The notes beneath the pieces are model-generated. The model saw only the letters and a program-made list of their open reading frames with translations. It ran no database searches and was not told the DNA's origin. Source: Nocardia sp. CY41 (GTDB lineage Bacteria > Actinomycetota > Actinomycetes > Mycobacteriales > Mycobacteriaceae). Taken from it: a stretch of 64,000 nucleotides of DNA. The stretch is taken from the NCBI RefSeq assembly GCF_009829325.1, contig NZ_VUOS01000015.1, positions 1 through 64,000 of the forward strand. Reading direction: 5' to 3'. Shown in pieces: positions 24,364 to 32,290 of this stretch (position 1 is the stretch's first letter; each line of letters opens with the position of its first letter). Both the position numbers and the translations under genes were made by a program.

Positions 24364-26067
24364 TCAGGACTTGCCGGTGCCCCGGACCCAGTCCAGCCCC
24401 CAGCCGTATGCCTTGTCGACCTCGGTCACGCCCCAGCGCGGCCGGTTCGGCGGCGGTGGGACGAAGCGGCCCTCCCGGCGCACCACCAGTTCCGCGCCGG
24501 TGTTCTCGACGAGCGCCAGCACCACGTCCCGGGATCCGTCCGCGCAACCGTCGACGCTCAGTTCGATCGGTGGGGCGCTCGCCGGGTACAGCGTCGCGGT
24601 CACCCGGATGCCGCGCAGGTCGGCCGCGCCGTCGTACAGCGTGGCGAAGACCAGTATTCGGCGGAGCGCTGCCGCGTGACCGAGATCGACCTCCAGGTTC
24701 TCCCCACCGGCGCTCGCCCCGGAACGGTCGTCCGCGTCCAATCGGATGAACGGCGGCCGCTCCAGCGACCCGAAATCGCCGACCGGACGGATATCCCCCT
24801 TACGCCCATCCGCCAGTTCCCAGAAACAGCACAGGTCGAGATCCAGCGCGGCCGGGCCCGATATGCCGGATGCGGTCCAGTCCAGATTGATTCGCATGAT
24901 GCCGGAGTTCGCGCCGTGCGCGGTCAGCGACACCGAGGGGGACGCCATCGTCAGCGCGAGTCGGCCGGAAGGTTGCGCCCCGGAAGCGTTGCCAATCGGC
25001 GGAACCGGCTGTCCCGCCGCAGGCGCGGGCATGCGAGCCGGCGGGTACTGCCCCGACGCCGGGTACTGGCTGGGCGGCGCGTAATGGACTGGTGGAGGCG
25101 GGCTTATGTGGGGTGCCCCATACCGACCCGCCGACGGTGTGTACTGGCCCGGCGGTGGCGCGGGGTGGTCCGGCGGTGCCGCGGAGCCGCCCGGCGTCGG
25201 ATACTGCGGAGCCGCGGGCCGGTCGGAGGGAGCCGAGTACCCGCCCGCCGGGGCGTGCTGACCGTGCGGCGGTGCCGCGTGGCTTCGCCAGGACGCGCCG
25301 GAAGAATCGGAGGGACTCGGTGCGGAATCGGCCGATCCTGCCTCAGGCGGGACGAATCCGCCCGCACGCGGAACCTCCGGCGAAGTGCGCAGGTTCGATT
25401 CCGCCGTGGGGGTGAGCGGTGGCAGCGCGGACCGACCGCGGCCGGGCTCCGGCGGCACCGCTCCGGTCGGCGGCGGTGGCGGGGTGAACTCGTGCGATGG
25501 CGCAGGCGGTGGTGGGGGCGGCGCGTATTCGTGGGGCGGGGCGGGCGCCTCGTCCACCGAGATCCCGTAGTCGGTGGCCAGCCCGGCCAGACCGGAGGTG
25601 TACCCCTGGCCCACCGCGCGGAACCTCCACCCACCGTCGCGCCGGTACAGCTCGCCGAGCACCACCGCGGTCTCGCTCGTCGCGCCGATGCTGTCGAAGC
25701 GGGCCACCTCGGATTCGCTGCCCACCTCGACGACTCGCACGAACAGCCCGTCCAGCAGCCCGACGGCGCCGCCCTCGGTCGATGCGGCGACGACGATGCC
25801 GTCGATCTGCGGCTCGATCCGCGTCAAGTCCGCGACCAGCACATCCAGCACCGTCGAACCGGGCCGTTTGCCCTCGTACCGGACGGCGCCGGAAGGGTGG
25901 GCTGGTTGGTTGTAGAAGACGAAATCGCTGTCGGATCGCACTTTCCCGGACGCCACGAGCAGTGCGGAAGCGTCGGCGTCCGGCGCGCCCCGCCACCCCA
26001 CTTCGATCCGGACGGCGGAACTCGGCACGGGCACGTTGGCGCCCTTCGGCATGGACACGTCTGTCAA
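24364..26067 (-). CDS. Two-domain TerD-family protein with long proline-rich linker
   Basis: The protein has about 567 residues. Residues 1-175 form a TerD-type domain (MPKGANVPV near the start; RIEVGWRG; SDSDFVFYNQP; VVLGELYRRDGGWRFRAVGQ). Residues about 180-365 are low-complexity Pro/Gly/Ser/Tyr sequence with repeated PPP-x-PPP-like runs. Residues about 370-565 form a second TerD/TerA-like domain (VSLTAHGANSGIMRINLDW; LDLCCFWELADGRKGDIRPV). TerD domains bind calcium and occur in tellurite and stress-response loci. The start is uncertain: TTG 26067, GTG 26058 or ATG 26052. No other ter genes are adjacent, which is unusual. Confidence 0.75.
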   Translation of the reverse strand: MTDVSMPKGANVPVPSSAVRIEVGWRGAPDADASALLVASGKVRSDSDFVFYNQPAHPSGAVRYEGKRPGSTVLDVLVADLTRIEPQIDGIVVAASTEGGAVGLLDGLFVRVVEVGSESEVARFDSIGATSETAVVLGELYRRDGGWRFRAVGQGYTSGLAGLATDYGISVDEAPAPPHEYAPPPPPPAPSHEFTPPPPPTGAVPPEPGRGRSALPPLTPTAESNLRTSPEVPRAGGFVPPEAGSADSAPSPSDSSGASWRSHAAPPHGQHAPAGGYSAPSDRPAAPQYPTPGGSAAPPDHPAPPPGQYTPSAGRYGAPHISPPPPVHYAPPSQYPASGQYPPARMPAPAAGQPVPPIGNASGAQPSGRLALTMASPSVSLTAHGANSGIMRINLDWTASGISGPAALDLDLCCFWELADGRKGDIRPVGDFGSLERPPFIRLDADDRSGASAGGENLEVDLGHAAALRRILVFATLYDGAADLRGIRVTATLYPASAPPIELSVDGCADGSRDVVLALVENTGAELVVRREGRFVPPPPNRPRWGVTEVDKAYGWGLDWVRGTGKS

Positions 26068-26125
26068 CGTAACCGATACCGGCGCACGGCGTCCCGCATC
26101 CGCGTGCTCCCGAGCGGCCGGGATC

Positions 26126-26656
26126 TCAGTGCGTCGGCGGCGCGATCTGCCAGTGTTCCTGCAACGCCCCCGCGATCTGCGGAAGCACGGTCACCGGAAC
26201 GCGCTTGTGCCGCAGAACCGCCCGGATCTCCATGACCTGATCGCGTTTACGCAGGTCGTAAGCGCCCGCGACCGGACGGACCACCGGCGGGATGGACAAC
26301 AGGACCAGCTCGCCGTGCGGTTCGTCGCCACCGGACAGATCCAGCGCCAGCGACCAGCGGGCGCGCTCGTCGAGGGTGAATCGCCCGGCCACCACCCGGT
26401 CCCACGGAATGCTGGACACCGTCCACGGCTTGCGCCGGTAGATGGCGTGATCGGTGAGCACGACGGCGTCCCTGGTGAACAGCGCGGCCAGCACGGCGAT
26501 GCCGACGACGGCGCCGGCCAGCAGGCCGGTGAACACCCGATTCACGCCGAACGCGACGACGAACGAGCCGCAGATGGCGACGGTCGCCACGATGCCGAGC
26601 ACGCTGTAGAGGGCTGCGCGCTGCGTCGGGACGACACCTGCCCGCACCGTTGTCAT
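26126..26656 (-). CDS. Two-helix membrane protein with cytoplasmic PH-like domain
   Basis: The protein has 176 residues. Two hydrophobic segments (about 10-35 and 41-62) are followed by a soluble C-terminal part. The pattern RDAVVLTDHAIYRRKPWTVSSIPWDRV resembles bacterial PH-like domain membrane proteins. ATG 26656 has a CAGGTGAG site upstream; ATG 26680 in the same frame has none. It lies downstream of the encapsulin gene on the same strand, 93 bp away, but a shared transcript is not certain. No specific function is recognised. Confidence 0.65.
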   Translation of the reverse strand: MTTVRAGVVPTQRAALYSVLGIVATVAICGSFVVAFGVNRVFTGLLAGAVVGIAVLAALFTRDAVVLTDHAIYRRKPWTVSSIPWDRVVAGRFTLDERARWSLALDLSGGDEPHGELVLLSIPPVVRPVAGAYDLRKRDQVMEIRAVLRHKRVPVTVLPQIAGALQEHWQIAPPTH

Positions 26657-26749
26657 CTCACCTGCCTGTCCGTGCCGCATTTCCGGCTCACGCTACCGCC
26701 TCCGCGCACCTGCGCACACCTGGCCGTTTCCCAGATGTGGCCGGGGCGG

Positions 26750-27550
26750 TCACAGGGTCAGCGGGACCGCGGCCTCGGCGGTGTACACCAGGAACGTCAG
26801 ACTCTGCTGGAAGTACAGCTGCACCGACGTGCTGTCGTGCGACAGGTAGCCGATGGACAGGTCCTGGCCGATGCGCAGATCGAAGTCGCCGCCACGGGTG
26901 GTGAGCACGATCGCGCCGTCGATGGCGGGCGCCCAGATGATCTCCCCTTCCGGGATCAGGCGCTCGATGTGCGTGCGGATCATGTGCCCGTGGTCGGAGG
27001 TCTCGCTGACCGCCGTGTACAGATCGGCGCTGAGCAGCACCGAATACGGTCCGTCGACGCCGGCCAGCCGCAGGGCGCTCAACGCCTGCGCGATCGCCTC
27101 GGGCACCAGCCGGGTGTCGCTGGGCAGCGTGATCGGCTCGTTGGACGAGGCGGCCCGGATGCCGGTGATGTGCGCGGCCGGGTACCCCTCGAAGATCGCC
27201 CGGTCCTCGGCGAACGCGATCTTCTTCGCGGCGTCCTTCACCGGGTCCAGGTCGGTGTCCTGCGCGCCGCGCTCCACGTTGTCGAGTTCCTCGCGGGAGA
27301 GCGTGAACGGCACGCGCAGTTCGACCAGCGGCGCGACCACCCGCTGACGGGCGAAGACCCCGGCATCGGGCGAGTCGATCGGTGTGGTGCGCCCCGTGCC
27401 CACCGCGGAGTAGTCGACGCCGTGCGGCCCGGACAGGTCGACGACGCGACGGCCCGCGATGTGCCGCTTGAACGTGCGCGTCGCCTCCTCCTCGATGGCC
27501 GCCCACGCCTCGGCGGTGATCGGCGCGAGTTCGCGATGGAGGTTGTTCAT
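26750..27550 (-). CDS. Family 1 encapsulin shell protein
   Basis: The protein has 266 residues, close to the M. tuberculosis Cfp29 encapsulin (about 265). Start-to-end similarity as I recall it includes MNNL..LAP near the N-terminus, FKRHIAGRRVVDLSGP, RVPFTLSREELDNVERGA, AAKKIAFAEDRAIFEGY, LAGVDGPYSVLLSADLYT and IWAPAIDGAIVLTTRGGDFDL. It has the HK97-like fold and self-assembles into an icosahedral protein compartment in the cytoplasm. The ATG overlaps the stop of the DyP peroxidase gene by four bases, so shell and cargo are co-translated. Confidence 0.95.
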   Translation of the reverse strand: MNNLHRELAPITAEAWAAIEEEATRTFKRHIAGRRVVDLSGPHGVDYSAVGTGRTTPIDSPDAGVFARQRVVAPLVELRVPFTLSREELDNVERGAQDTDLDPVKDAAKKIAFAEDRAIFEGYPAAHITGIRAASSNEPITLPSDTRLVPEAIAQALSALRLAGVDGPYSVLLSADLYTAVSETSDHGHMIRTHIERLIPEGEIIWAPAIDGAIVLTTRGGDFDLRIGQDLSIGYLSHDSTSVQLYFQQSLTFLVYTAEAAVPLTL

Positions 27551-28605
27551 GACCGGATGCTCCTTTTCAACGAGCCGATACCGAGGACGCCGTCGCCGGA
27601 GGGCGCGCCGGTGCCGGGCGGACTTGCGAGGCCGGCGCCGTCGGTGTCCACGGACACCGCGACGTCCGTCGCCTCCCACGGTGCGGGCGGCAGGTCGTCG
27701 AGGAAATCGACGGTGGGTGCGAAGAACGACGTGCCGGTGTGTGCGACGGAGAAGTCGAGGATGCGGTCGTAGGCGGCCTCGCCGGTGCCGAGGAACATGC
27801 GGGTGAGCATGCGTTCGGTGACGCTCGGCGTGGCGGCGTAGGCGATGTAGTAGGTGCCGAACACGCCGTCGCGCACGCTGCCGAAGGGCATGTTGCCGCG
27901 CAGGATCTGGCGTTCGGTGCCGTCCGGATCGATCAGCGTGTTCATCTCGACGTGCGAGTCGGCGGGCTTGATCTCGTCGGGGAGCTCGAAGTCGTCCAGC
28001 TTGGTGCGGCCGATCACGCGCTCCTGCTCCTCGACCGACAGCGCCCGCCAGTCCGCCAGCGGGTGGGTGTACTTCTGCACGATCACGTAGCTGCCGCCGG
28101 TGAAATCGGGATCCTCGTCGCCCACCAGCGCGGCCGCGGCGGCCGCGCGGCCCTCCGGGTTCTCGGTGCCGTCCACGAAACCGAGCAGGTCGCGCTGTTC
28201 GAAGTAGCGGAAGCCGACGGTCTCGTCCACGATCTTCCCCGCGCCCGCCAGCCGGTCGGCGATGGCCATGGCCAGTTCGAAGCAGGCGTCCTGGACTTCG
28301 GACTTGATGTGGAACAGTAGGTCGCCCGGTGTCGCGGGCGCGGTGTGGCGGGCGCCGACGTACCCGGGAAAAGGATGCAACTCAGCGGGTTTCGGCCCGG
28401 CGAAGAGCCGGTCCCAGGCGTCGGAGCCGATCGAGGCGACACAGGTCAGGTTCGCACCGGGCAGGCGGAAGCCCACCGAGCGGCGCAAACCGGTGATGTC
28501 GGCGAGCAGGTCGCGGACTGCCGCTTCGCCGCCCTCGTCGATCGTGGCGACCAAGAAGATCGCCGACGGCGTGAGCGGTTCGAGGATCGGCTGCGGCTCA
28601 CCCAT
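27547..28605 (-). CDS. Dye-decolorizing (DyP-type) heme peroxidase, encapsulin cargo
   Basis: The protein has 352 residues with the DyP motif GFVDGTENP (catalytic Asp), a proximal heme His in ADSHVEMN and a distal Arg in RQILRGNMPFG. The last 15 residues include DGVLGIGSLKR, which matches the consensus cargo-loading peptide of encapsulin cargo (LGIGSLK). It follows a flexible Gly/Ala/Pro stretch. The enzyme should therefore be packed inside the downstream-encoded shell. ATG 28605 is preferred, with AGGGTG six bases before it; a GTG nine bases earlier is possible. It is the first gene of the encapsulin operon. Confidence 0.95.
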   Translation of the reverse strand: MGEPQPILEPLTPSAIFLVATIDEGGEAAVRDLLADITGLRRSVGFRLPGANLTCVASIGSDAWDRLFAGPKPAELHPFPGYVGARHTAPATPGDLLFHIKSEVQDACFELAMAIADRLAGAGKIVDETVGFRYFEQRDLLGFVDGTENPEGRAAAAAALVGDEDPDFTGGSYVIVQKYTHPLADWRALSVEEQERVIGRTKLDDFELPDEIKPADSHVEMNTLIDPDGTERQILRGNMPFGSVRDGVFGTYYIAYAATPSVTERMLTRMFLGTGEAAYDRILDFSVAHTGTSFFAPTVDFLDDLPPAPWEATDVAVSVDTDGAGLASPPGTGAPSGDGVLGIGSLKRSIRS

Positions 28606-28662
28606 GATCGACACCCTAACGCCCGGCCGGGTCGGCCGCGGCGTGGACCCGCGTGGCGGCGG

Positions 28663-28989
28663 CTACATCGCTACGGTCAGCAGGAACGCGACGTCGTCGA
28701 TGGCCTTGACGCTGTGGCGCGCCTTGGGCACCACGATCAGGTCGCCTTCCGAGCCTTTCCATTCGTTGGCGCCGCTGAGCAGGATCAGTGTGCCGCTGAG
28801 CACCAGCAAGGTGGCCTCACCGGTGTTGTCGTGCTCGGCGAGGCTGTGCCCGGCCGTCAGGCCGACCACCGTCTGCCGCAGCGTATGCGTGTGGCCGCCA
28901 TAGATTGTCTGGGAACTGCGTCCGCTCGTGGCGAGGGTCGCCAGCTTCAGTTGCTGGCGCGCTACCGCAGTCAGCGATTTCTTTTCCAT
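28663..28989 (-). CDS. Small cupin-domain protein
   Basis: The protein has 108 residues and a single cupin barrel. GHSLAEHDNTGEATLLVLSG carries the first metal motif (H-D-N...E), and GDLIVVPKARHSVKAIDD the second, with its His. ATG 28989 has an AAAGGCGG site. It lies 57 bp upstream of the DyP peroxidase gene on the same strand and might share its transcript, but the link is inference. Small cupins of this kind act as metal-dependent enzymes or ligand binders; no substrate can be named. Confidence 0.75.
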   Translation of the reverse strand: MEKKSLTAVARQQLKLATLATSGRSSQTIYGGHTHTLRQTVVGLTAGHSLAEHDNTGEATLLVLSGTLILLSGANEWKGSEGDLIVVPKARHSVKAIDDVAFLLTVAM

Positions 28990-29176
28990 GGACCGCCTTT
29001 CGCAGATCACCACAGCCGATGCCGGGCTGGTGGCAACGGCTCGAGGCGTTCGGCCGGACGCGGGGTCCGGCCGCCGCATATCGAGGAGTATGCCCGAGTC
29101 GGCTGCGGCGCGGGCCGGGTTTCACCGGCCCGCGCGTCGGGACGGCGTTCCGGGGCTCGCGCGGTGTGGCTTTCCG

Positions 29177-29683
29177 CTAGGCCATCGGCTGCCGGGTGTA
29201 GTGCCGGATTCGGAAGCGCAGACCGGTGGTCGAGGTGCGCCAGGGCTCCGGGTCGTCGGGCCGCCACTCCGGTCCGATCGACGGCGCGAAGGCGTCGCCC
29301 TCGACCGCGGTATCTATCTCGGTGACGCGCAGGTCGGTCGCGAACTCGAGCGCGGCGCGATAGATCTCGCCGCCCCCGGCGACCCAGACCGCGTCCGGGG
29401 CGCAGGCGGCCAGCGCCTCCGGCACCGAGGACGCGCGCTCGGCGCCGTCGGCCGACCAATCCGGCTGCCTGGTCACCACGATGTTGCGCCGCCCGGCCAG
29501 AGGCCGGAACCGCGGCGGCAGCGAATCCCAGGTCCGTCGGCCCATGATCACGGGATGTCCCCAGGTGACGTCCTTGAACTGCGCCATGTCCTCGGGCAGT
29601 CGCCAGGGGATGGTGTTGCGGTATCCGATCACCCCGTCGAGAGTCTGCGCCCAGATCAGCCCGATCGTGCGGCCTTCGTTCAC
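29177..29683 (-). CDS. folA: Dihydrofolate reductase
   Basis: The protein has 168 residues, usual for bacterial DHFR. IWAQTLDGVIGYRNTIPWRL carries the active-site loop and the Trp; PEDMAQFK carries the acidic residue; VIMGRRTWDSLP and VWVAGGGEIYRAAL form NADPH-binding motifs. It reduces dihydrofolate to tetrahydrofolate with NADPH. The GTG start at 29683 overlaps the thyA stop, so the pair is translationally coupled. ThyA consumes methylene-tetrahydrofolate and DHFR regenerates tetrahydrofolate. Confidence 0.95.
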   Translation of the reverse strand: MNEGRTIGLIWAQTLDGVIGYRNTIPWRLPEDMAQFKDVTWGHPVIMGRRTWDSLPPRFRPLAGRRNIVVTRQPDWSADGAERASSVPEALAACAPDAVWVAGGGEIYRAALEFATDLRVTEIDTAVEGDAFAPSIGPEWRPDDPEPWRTSTTGLRFRIRHYTRQPMA

Positions 29684-30507
29684 ACCGCCACCGGGGCCTT
29701 GATGGCCGGATGGTGCCGGTAGCCGACTATTTCCACGTCCTCGTAGCGGTAGTCGAACAGCGTCGGCGCCGGGTGCAGCCGCAGCGTGGGGAACGGGTAG
29801 GGGTCGCGCCGGAGTTGCTCGGCGACCTGCTCGAGGTGGTTGTCGTAGATGTGGCAGTCGCCGCCGGTCCAGATGAACTCGCCCGGCAGCAGTTCGGTCT
29901 GCTGGGCGACCATGTGCGTCAGGAGGGCGTAGCTGGCGAGGTTGAACGGCACGCCCAGGAACAGGTCGGCGCTGCGCTGGTAGAGCTGGCAGGACAATTT
30001 GCCGTCGGCCACGTAGAACTGGAAGAACGCGTGGCAGGGTGCCAGCGCCATCTTGTCCAACTCGGCGACGTTCCACGCCGAGACGATGATGCGCCGGGAA
30101 TCCGGGTCGGTGCGCAGGGTCTGCAACACCTGGGAGATCTGATCGATGTGGGTGCCGTCGGGCGTGGGCCACGACCGCCACTGCACGCCGTAGACCGGGC
30201 CGAGCTCGCCGTCGGCGTCGGCCCACTCGTCCCAGATGGAGACGCCGTGTTCGCGCAGCCAGCCGATGTTGGAGTCGCCGCGCAGGAACCACAGCAACTC
30301 GTACACGATCGACTTCAGATGCACTTTCTTCGTGGTGACCAGCGGAAACCCGGCCGAGAGGTCGTAGCGCAACTGGTGGCCGAAGATGCTGCGCGTCCCG
30401 GTGCCGGTGCGATCGGCTTTCTTCGTGCCGGACCTAAGCACCAGCCGGAGCAAGTCCTCGTACTGCGTGTCGGGAGCCGATGCCGGATCGAGCGCGTCAT
30501 GAGCCAC
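29680..30507 (-). CDS. thyA: Thymidylate synthase
   Basis: The protein has 275 residues. Conserved segments include RTGTGTRSIFGHQLRYDLS near the N-terminus, the catalytic Cys in LAPCHAFFQFYV, and the substrate motif QRSADLFLGVPFNLASYA. It methylates dUMP to dTMP using methylene-tetrahydrofolate. The GTG at 30507 gives a protein only slightly longer than the 264-residue E. coli enzyme. It is coupled to the DHFR gene by a four-base overlap. It is divergent from cobF. Confidence 0.96.
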   Translation of the reverse strand: MAHDALDPASAPDTQYEDLLRLVLRSGTKKADRTGTGTRSIFGHQLRYDLSAGFPLVTTKKVHLKSIVYELLWFLRGDSNIGWLREHGVSIWDEWADADGELGPVYGVQWRSWPTPDGTHIDQISQVLQTLRTDPDSRRIIVSAWNVAELDKMALAPCHAFFQFYVADGKLSCQLYQRSADLFLGVPFNLASYALLTHMVAQQTELLPGEFIWTGGDCHIYDNHLEQVAEQLRRDPYPFPTLRLHPAPTLFDYRYEDVEIVGYRHHPAIKAPVAV

Positions 30508-30615
30508 GTCTGGCAACTCTAGTCGTCGTCCATCCGCGCTCGGTGAGCCGATCGGGCGCGTCCTGGGCGCCGCCTGGCCGCCGTGGTCGTGTGCGGGCCT
30601 GGCAAGCTCGAGCGC

Positions 30616-31359
30616 ATGCGCAAGCTCTTCGTGATCGGCATCGGCGCCGGTGATCCCGACCAGGTCACCGTGCAGGCGGTCAAAGCCATGCGTCAGGTCG
30701 AGACGTTCTTCGTCATCGGCAAGGGCGAGGCGAAACGGGAGCTGGTCGACGTGCGCACGGCGATCCTGGAGGCCCACCTGGACCGGCCGTACCGGATCGT
30801 CCCGATCGCCGATCCGCCCCGGGACCGGACGCCCGCCGACTACCTGGACGTGGTCGACGACTGGCACGATCGCCGCTCGGCGCTGCTGGAATCGGCGTTC
30901 GCCGCGGCCGACGGCGTCGGCGGCATCCTGGTCTGGGGTGATCCCGCGCTGTACGACAGCACGCTGCGGATGATCGATCGGGTGCTCGCCCGCGGCGTGG
31001 TGAGCTTCGAGTACGAAGTCGTGCCCGGCATCACCAGCGCGCAGGCGCTGGCCGCACGGCATCGCGTGGTGTTGCACGGGATCGGTGAGCCGGTGCGCAT
31101 CACCACCGGCCGCCGCCTGCGCGAGGAGGGCCTCGGCGCGGAGAACACGCTGGTGATGCTGGACGGCGACTGCTCGTTCACCGCCGTTCAGGAGCAGGAC
31201 GTGCACATCTGGTGGGGCGCCTACCTCGGCATGCCGGACGAGACGCTGATCGAGGGACCGCTGGCCGCGGTGCGGGAGGAGATCGTCCGCCGCCGCGCCG
31301 AGTTGCGCGACCGCAAGGGCTGGATCATGGACATCTACCTGCTGCGCCGCGGCGCGTGA
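30616..31359 (+). CDS. cobF: Precorrin-6A synthase (deacetylating), CobF
   Basis: The protein has 247 residues of the tetrapyrrole methylase fold. IGIGAGDPDQVTVQAVKAM at the N-terminus is the S-adenosylmethionine-binding glycine loop. GGILVWGDPALYDSTLR and VVPGITSAQALAARH are characteristic of CobF. The enzyme methylates C-1 with loss of acetate in aerobic cobalamin synthesis. No other cobalamin genes are adjacent; CobF is commonly isolated from the main cluster in actinobacteria. ATG 30616 is chosen over an upstream GTG-type start because it begins directly at the conserved fold. Confidence 0.93.
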   Translation: MRKLFVIGIGAGDPDQVTVQAVKAMRQVETFFVIGKGEAKRELVDVRTAILEAHLDRPYRIVPIADPPRDRTPADYLDVVDDWHDRRSALLESAFAAADGVGGILVWGDPALYDSTLRMIDRVLARGVVSFEYEVVPGITSAQALAARHRVVLHGIGEPVRITTGRRLREEGLGAENTLVMLDGDCSFTAVQEQDVHIWWGAYLGMPDETLIEGPLAAVREEIVRRRAELRDRKGWIMDIYLLRRGA

Positions 31360-31416
31360 GCCGTCCGCCGCGCGCGAACCGGCCGGTTGTCGGTGGCGCT
31401 GGGTAGTCTGGACCGC

Positions 31417-32286
31417 GTGCCAGAGCTACCGGAAGTGGAGGCGTTGGCTCAGTTCCTCCGGGAGCATGCGGTCGGCGCCGTGGTCGGTCGCGTCGACGTG
31501 GCCGCGCTGAGCGCCGTCAAGACGTTCGAACCCCCGGTCACCGCGCTGTCCGGTCGAGATGTCACCGGCGCGGGCCGCTGGGGCAAATTCCTCGGCCTGG
31601 AATGTGACGGCCTATGGCTGGTCACGCATCTGTCGCGCGGCGGATGGCTGCGCTGGATCGACGAGCCGAGCCCGACGCCGCCGAAGCCGGGCGGCAAGAG
31701 CCCGCTCGCGCTGCGCGTGCATTTCTTCACCCCCGAAGGGGCGACGCCCGCGTTCGACCTGACCGAGGCGGGCACCAAGAAGCGGCTCGCGGTGTACGTC
31801 GTGGCAGATCCCAAGGCGGTGCCCGGCATCGCCCGGCTCGGCCCCGACGCGCTGGAGCTGACCGAGGCGCAGTTCGCCGACATCCTGCAGGGCACCTCGC
31901 AGCGGATCAAGACCGCGCTGGTGGATCAGGCGCTGCTGGCCGGCGTCGGCAACGCCTACTCCGACGAGATCCTGCACACCGCGCGGATCTCGCCGTTCGC
32001 GAACACGAAGACCCTTCCGGCCGACAAGCTGGCCGAGCTGTACACCGCCCTGCGCACGGTGCTCACCGACGCGGTGCGCCGCTCGGTCGGCCAGGACGCC
32101 GCCCGCCTCAAAGGCGAGAAGCGCTCCGGCATGCGGGTGCACGCCCGGACCGGGCAGCCGTGTCCGGTCTGCGGCGACATGGTCCGCGAGGTGGCCTACG
32201 CCGAGCGGTCCTTCCAGTACTGCCCCACCTGTCAGACCGGCGGCAAGGTCCTCGCGGATCGGCGGATGTCGCGTTTGCTGAAATAG
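31417..32286 (+). CDS. Fpg/Nei-family DNA glycosylase
   Basis: The protein has 289 residues. It begins (M)PELPEVEA, giving the catalytic Pro2 and Glu3. SAVKTFEPP carries the conserved Lys. The helix-two-turn-helix region is GVGNAYSDEILHTARISPF, and the C-terminal zinc finger has CPVC and CPTC pairs. It excises oxidized bases, though this actinobacterial subgroup differs from canonical MutM and its substrate range is not certain. The GTG start, a TAGTCT box about ten bases before it and the lack of a ribosome site suggest a leaderless mRNA. Confidence 0.92.
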   Translation: MPELPEVEALAQFLREHAVGAVVGRVDVAALSAVKTFEPPVTALSGRDVTGAGRWGKFLGLECDGLWLVTHLSRGGWLRWIDEPSPTPPKPGGKSPLALRVHFFTPEGATPAFDLTEAGTKKRLAVYVVADPKAVPGIARLGPDALELTEAQFADILQGTSQRIKTALVDQALLAGVGNAYSDEILHTARISPFANTKTLPADKLAELYTALRTVLTDAVRRSVGQDAARLKGEKRSGMRVHARTGQPCPVCGDMVREVAYAERSFQYCPTCQTGGKVLADRRMSRLLK

Positions 32287-32290
32287 CGGC

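Noticed and set aside
29177..30292. Apparent fusion of a long Arg-rich N-terminus to DHFR
   Set aside because: The upstream part is thyA read in the wrong frame; DHFR starts at GTG 29683 within the overlap.
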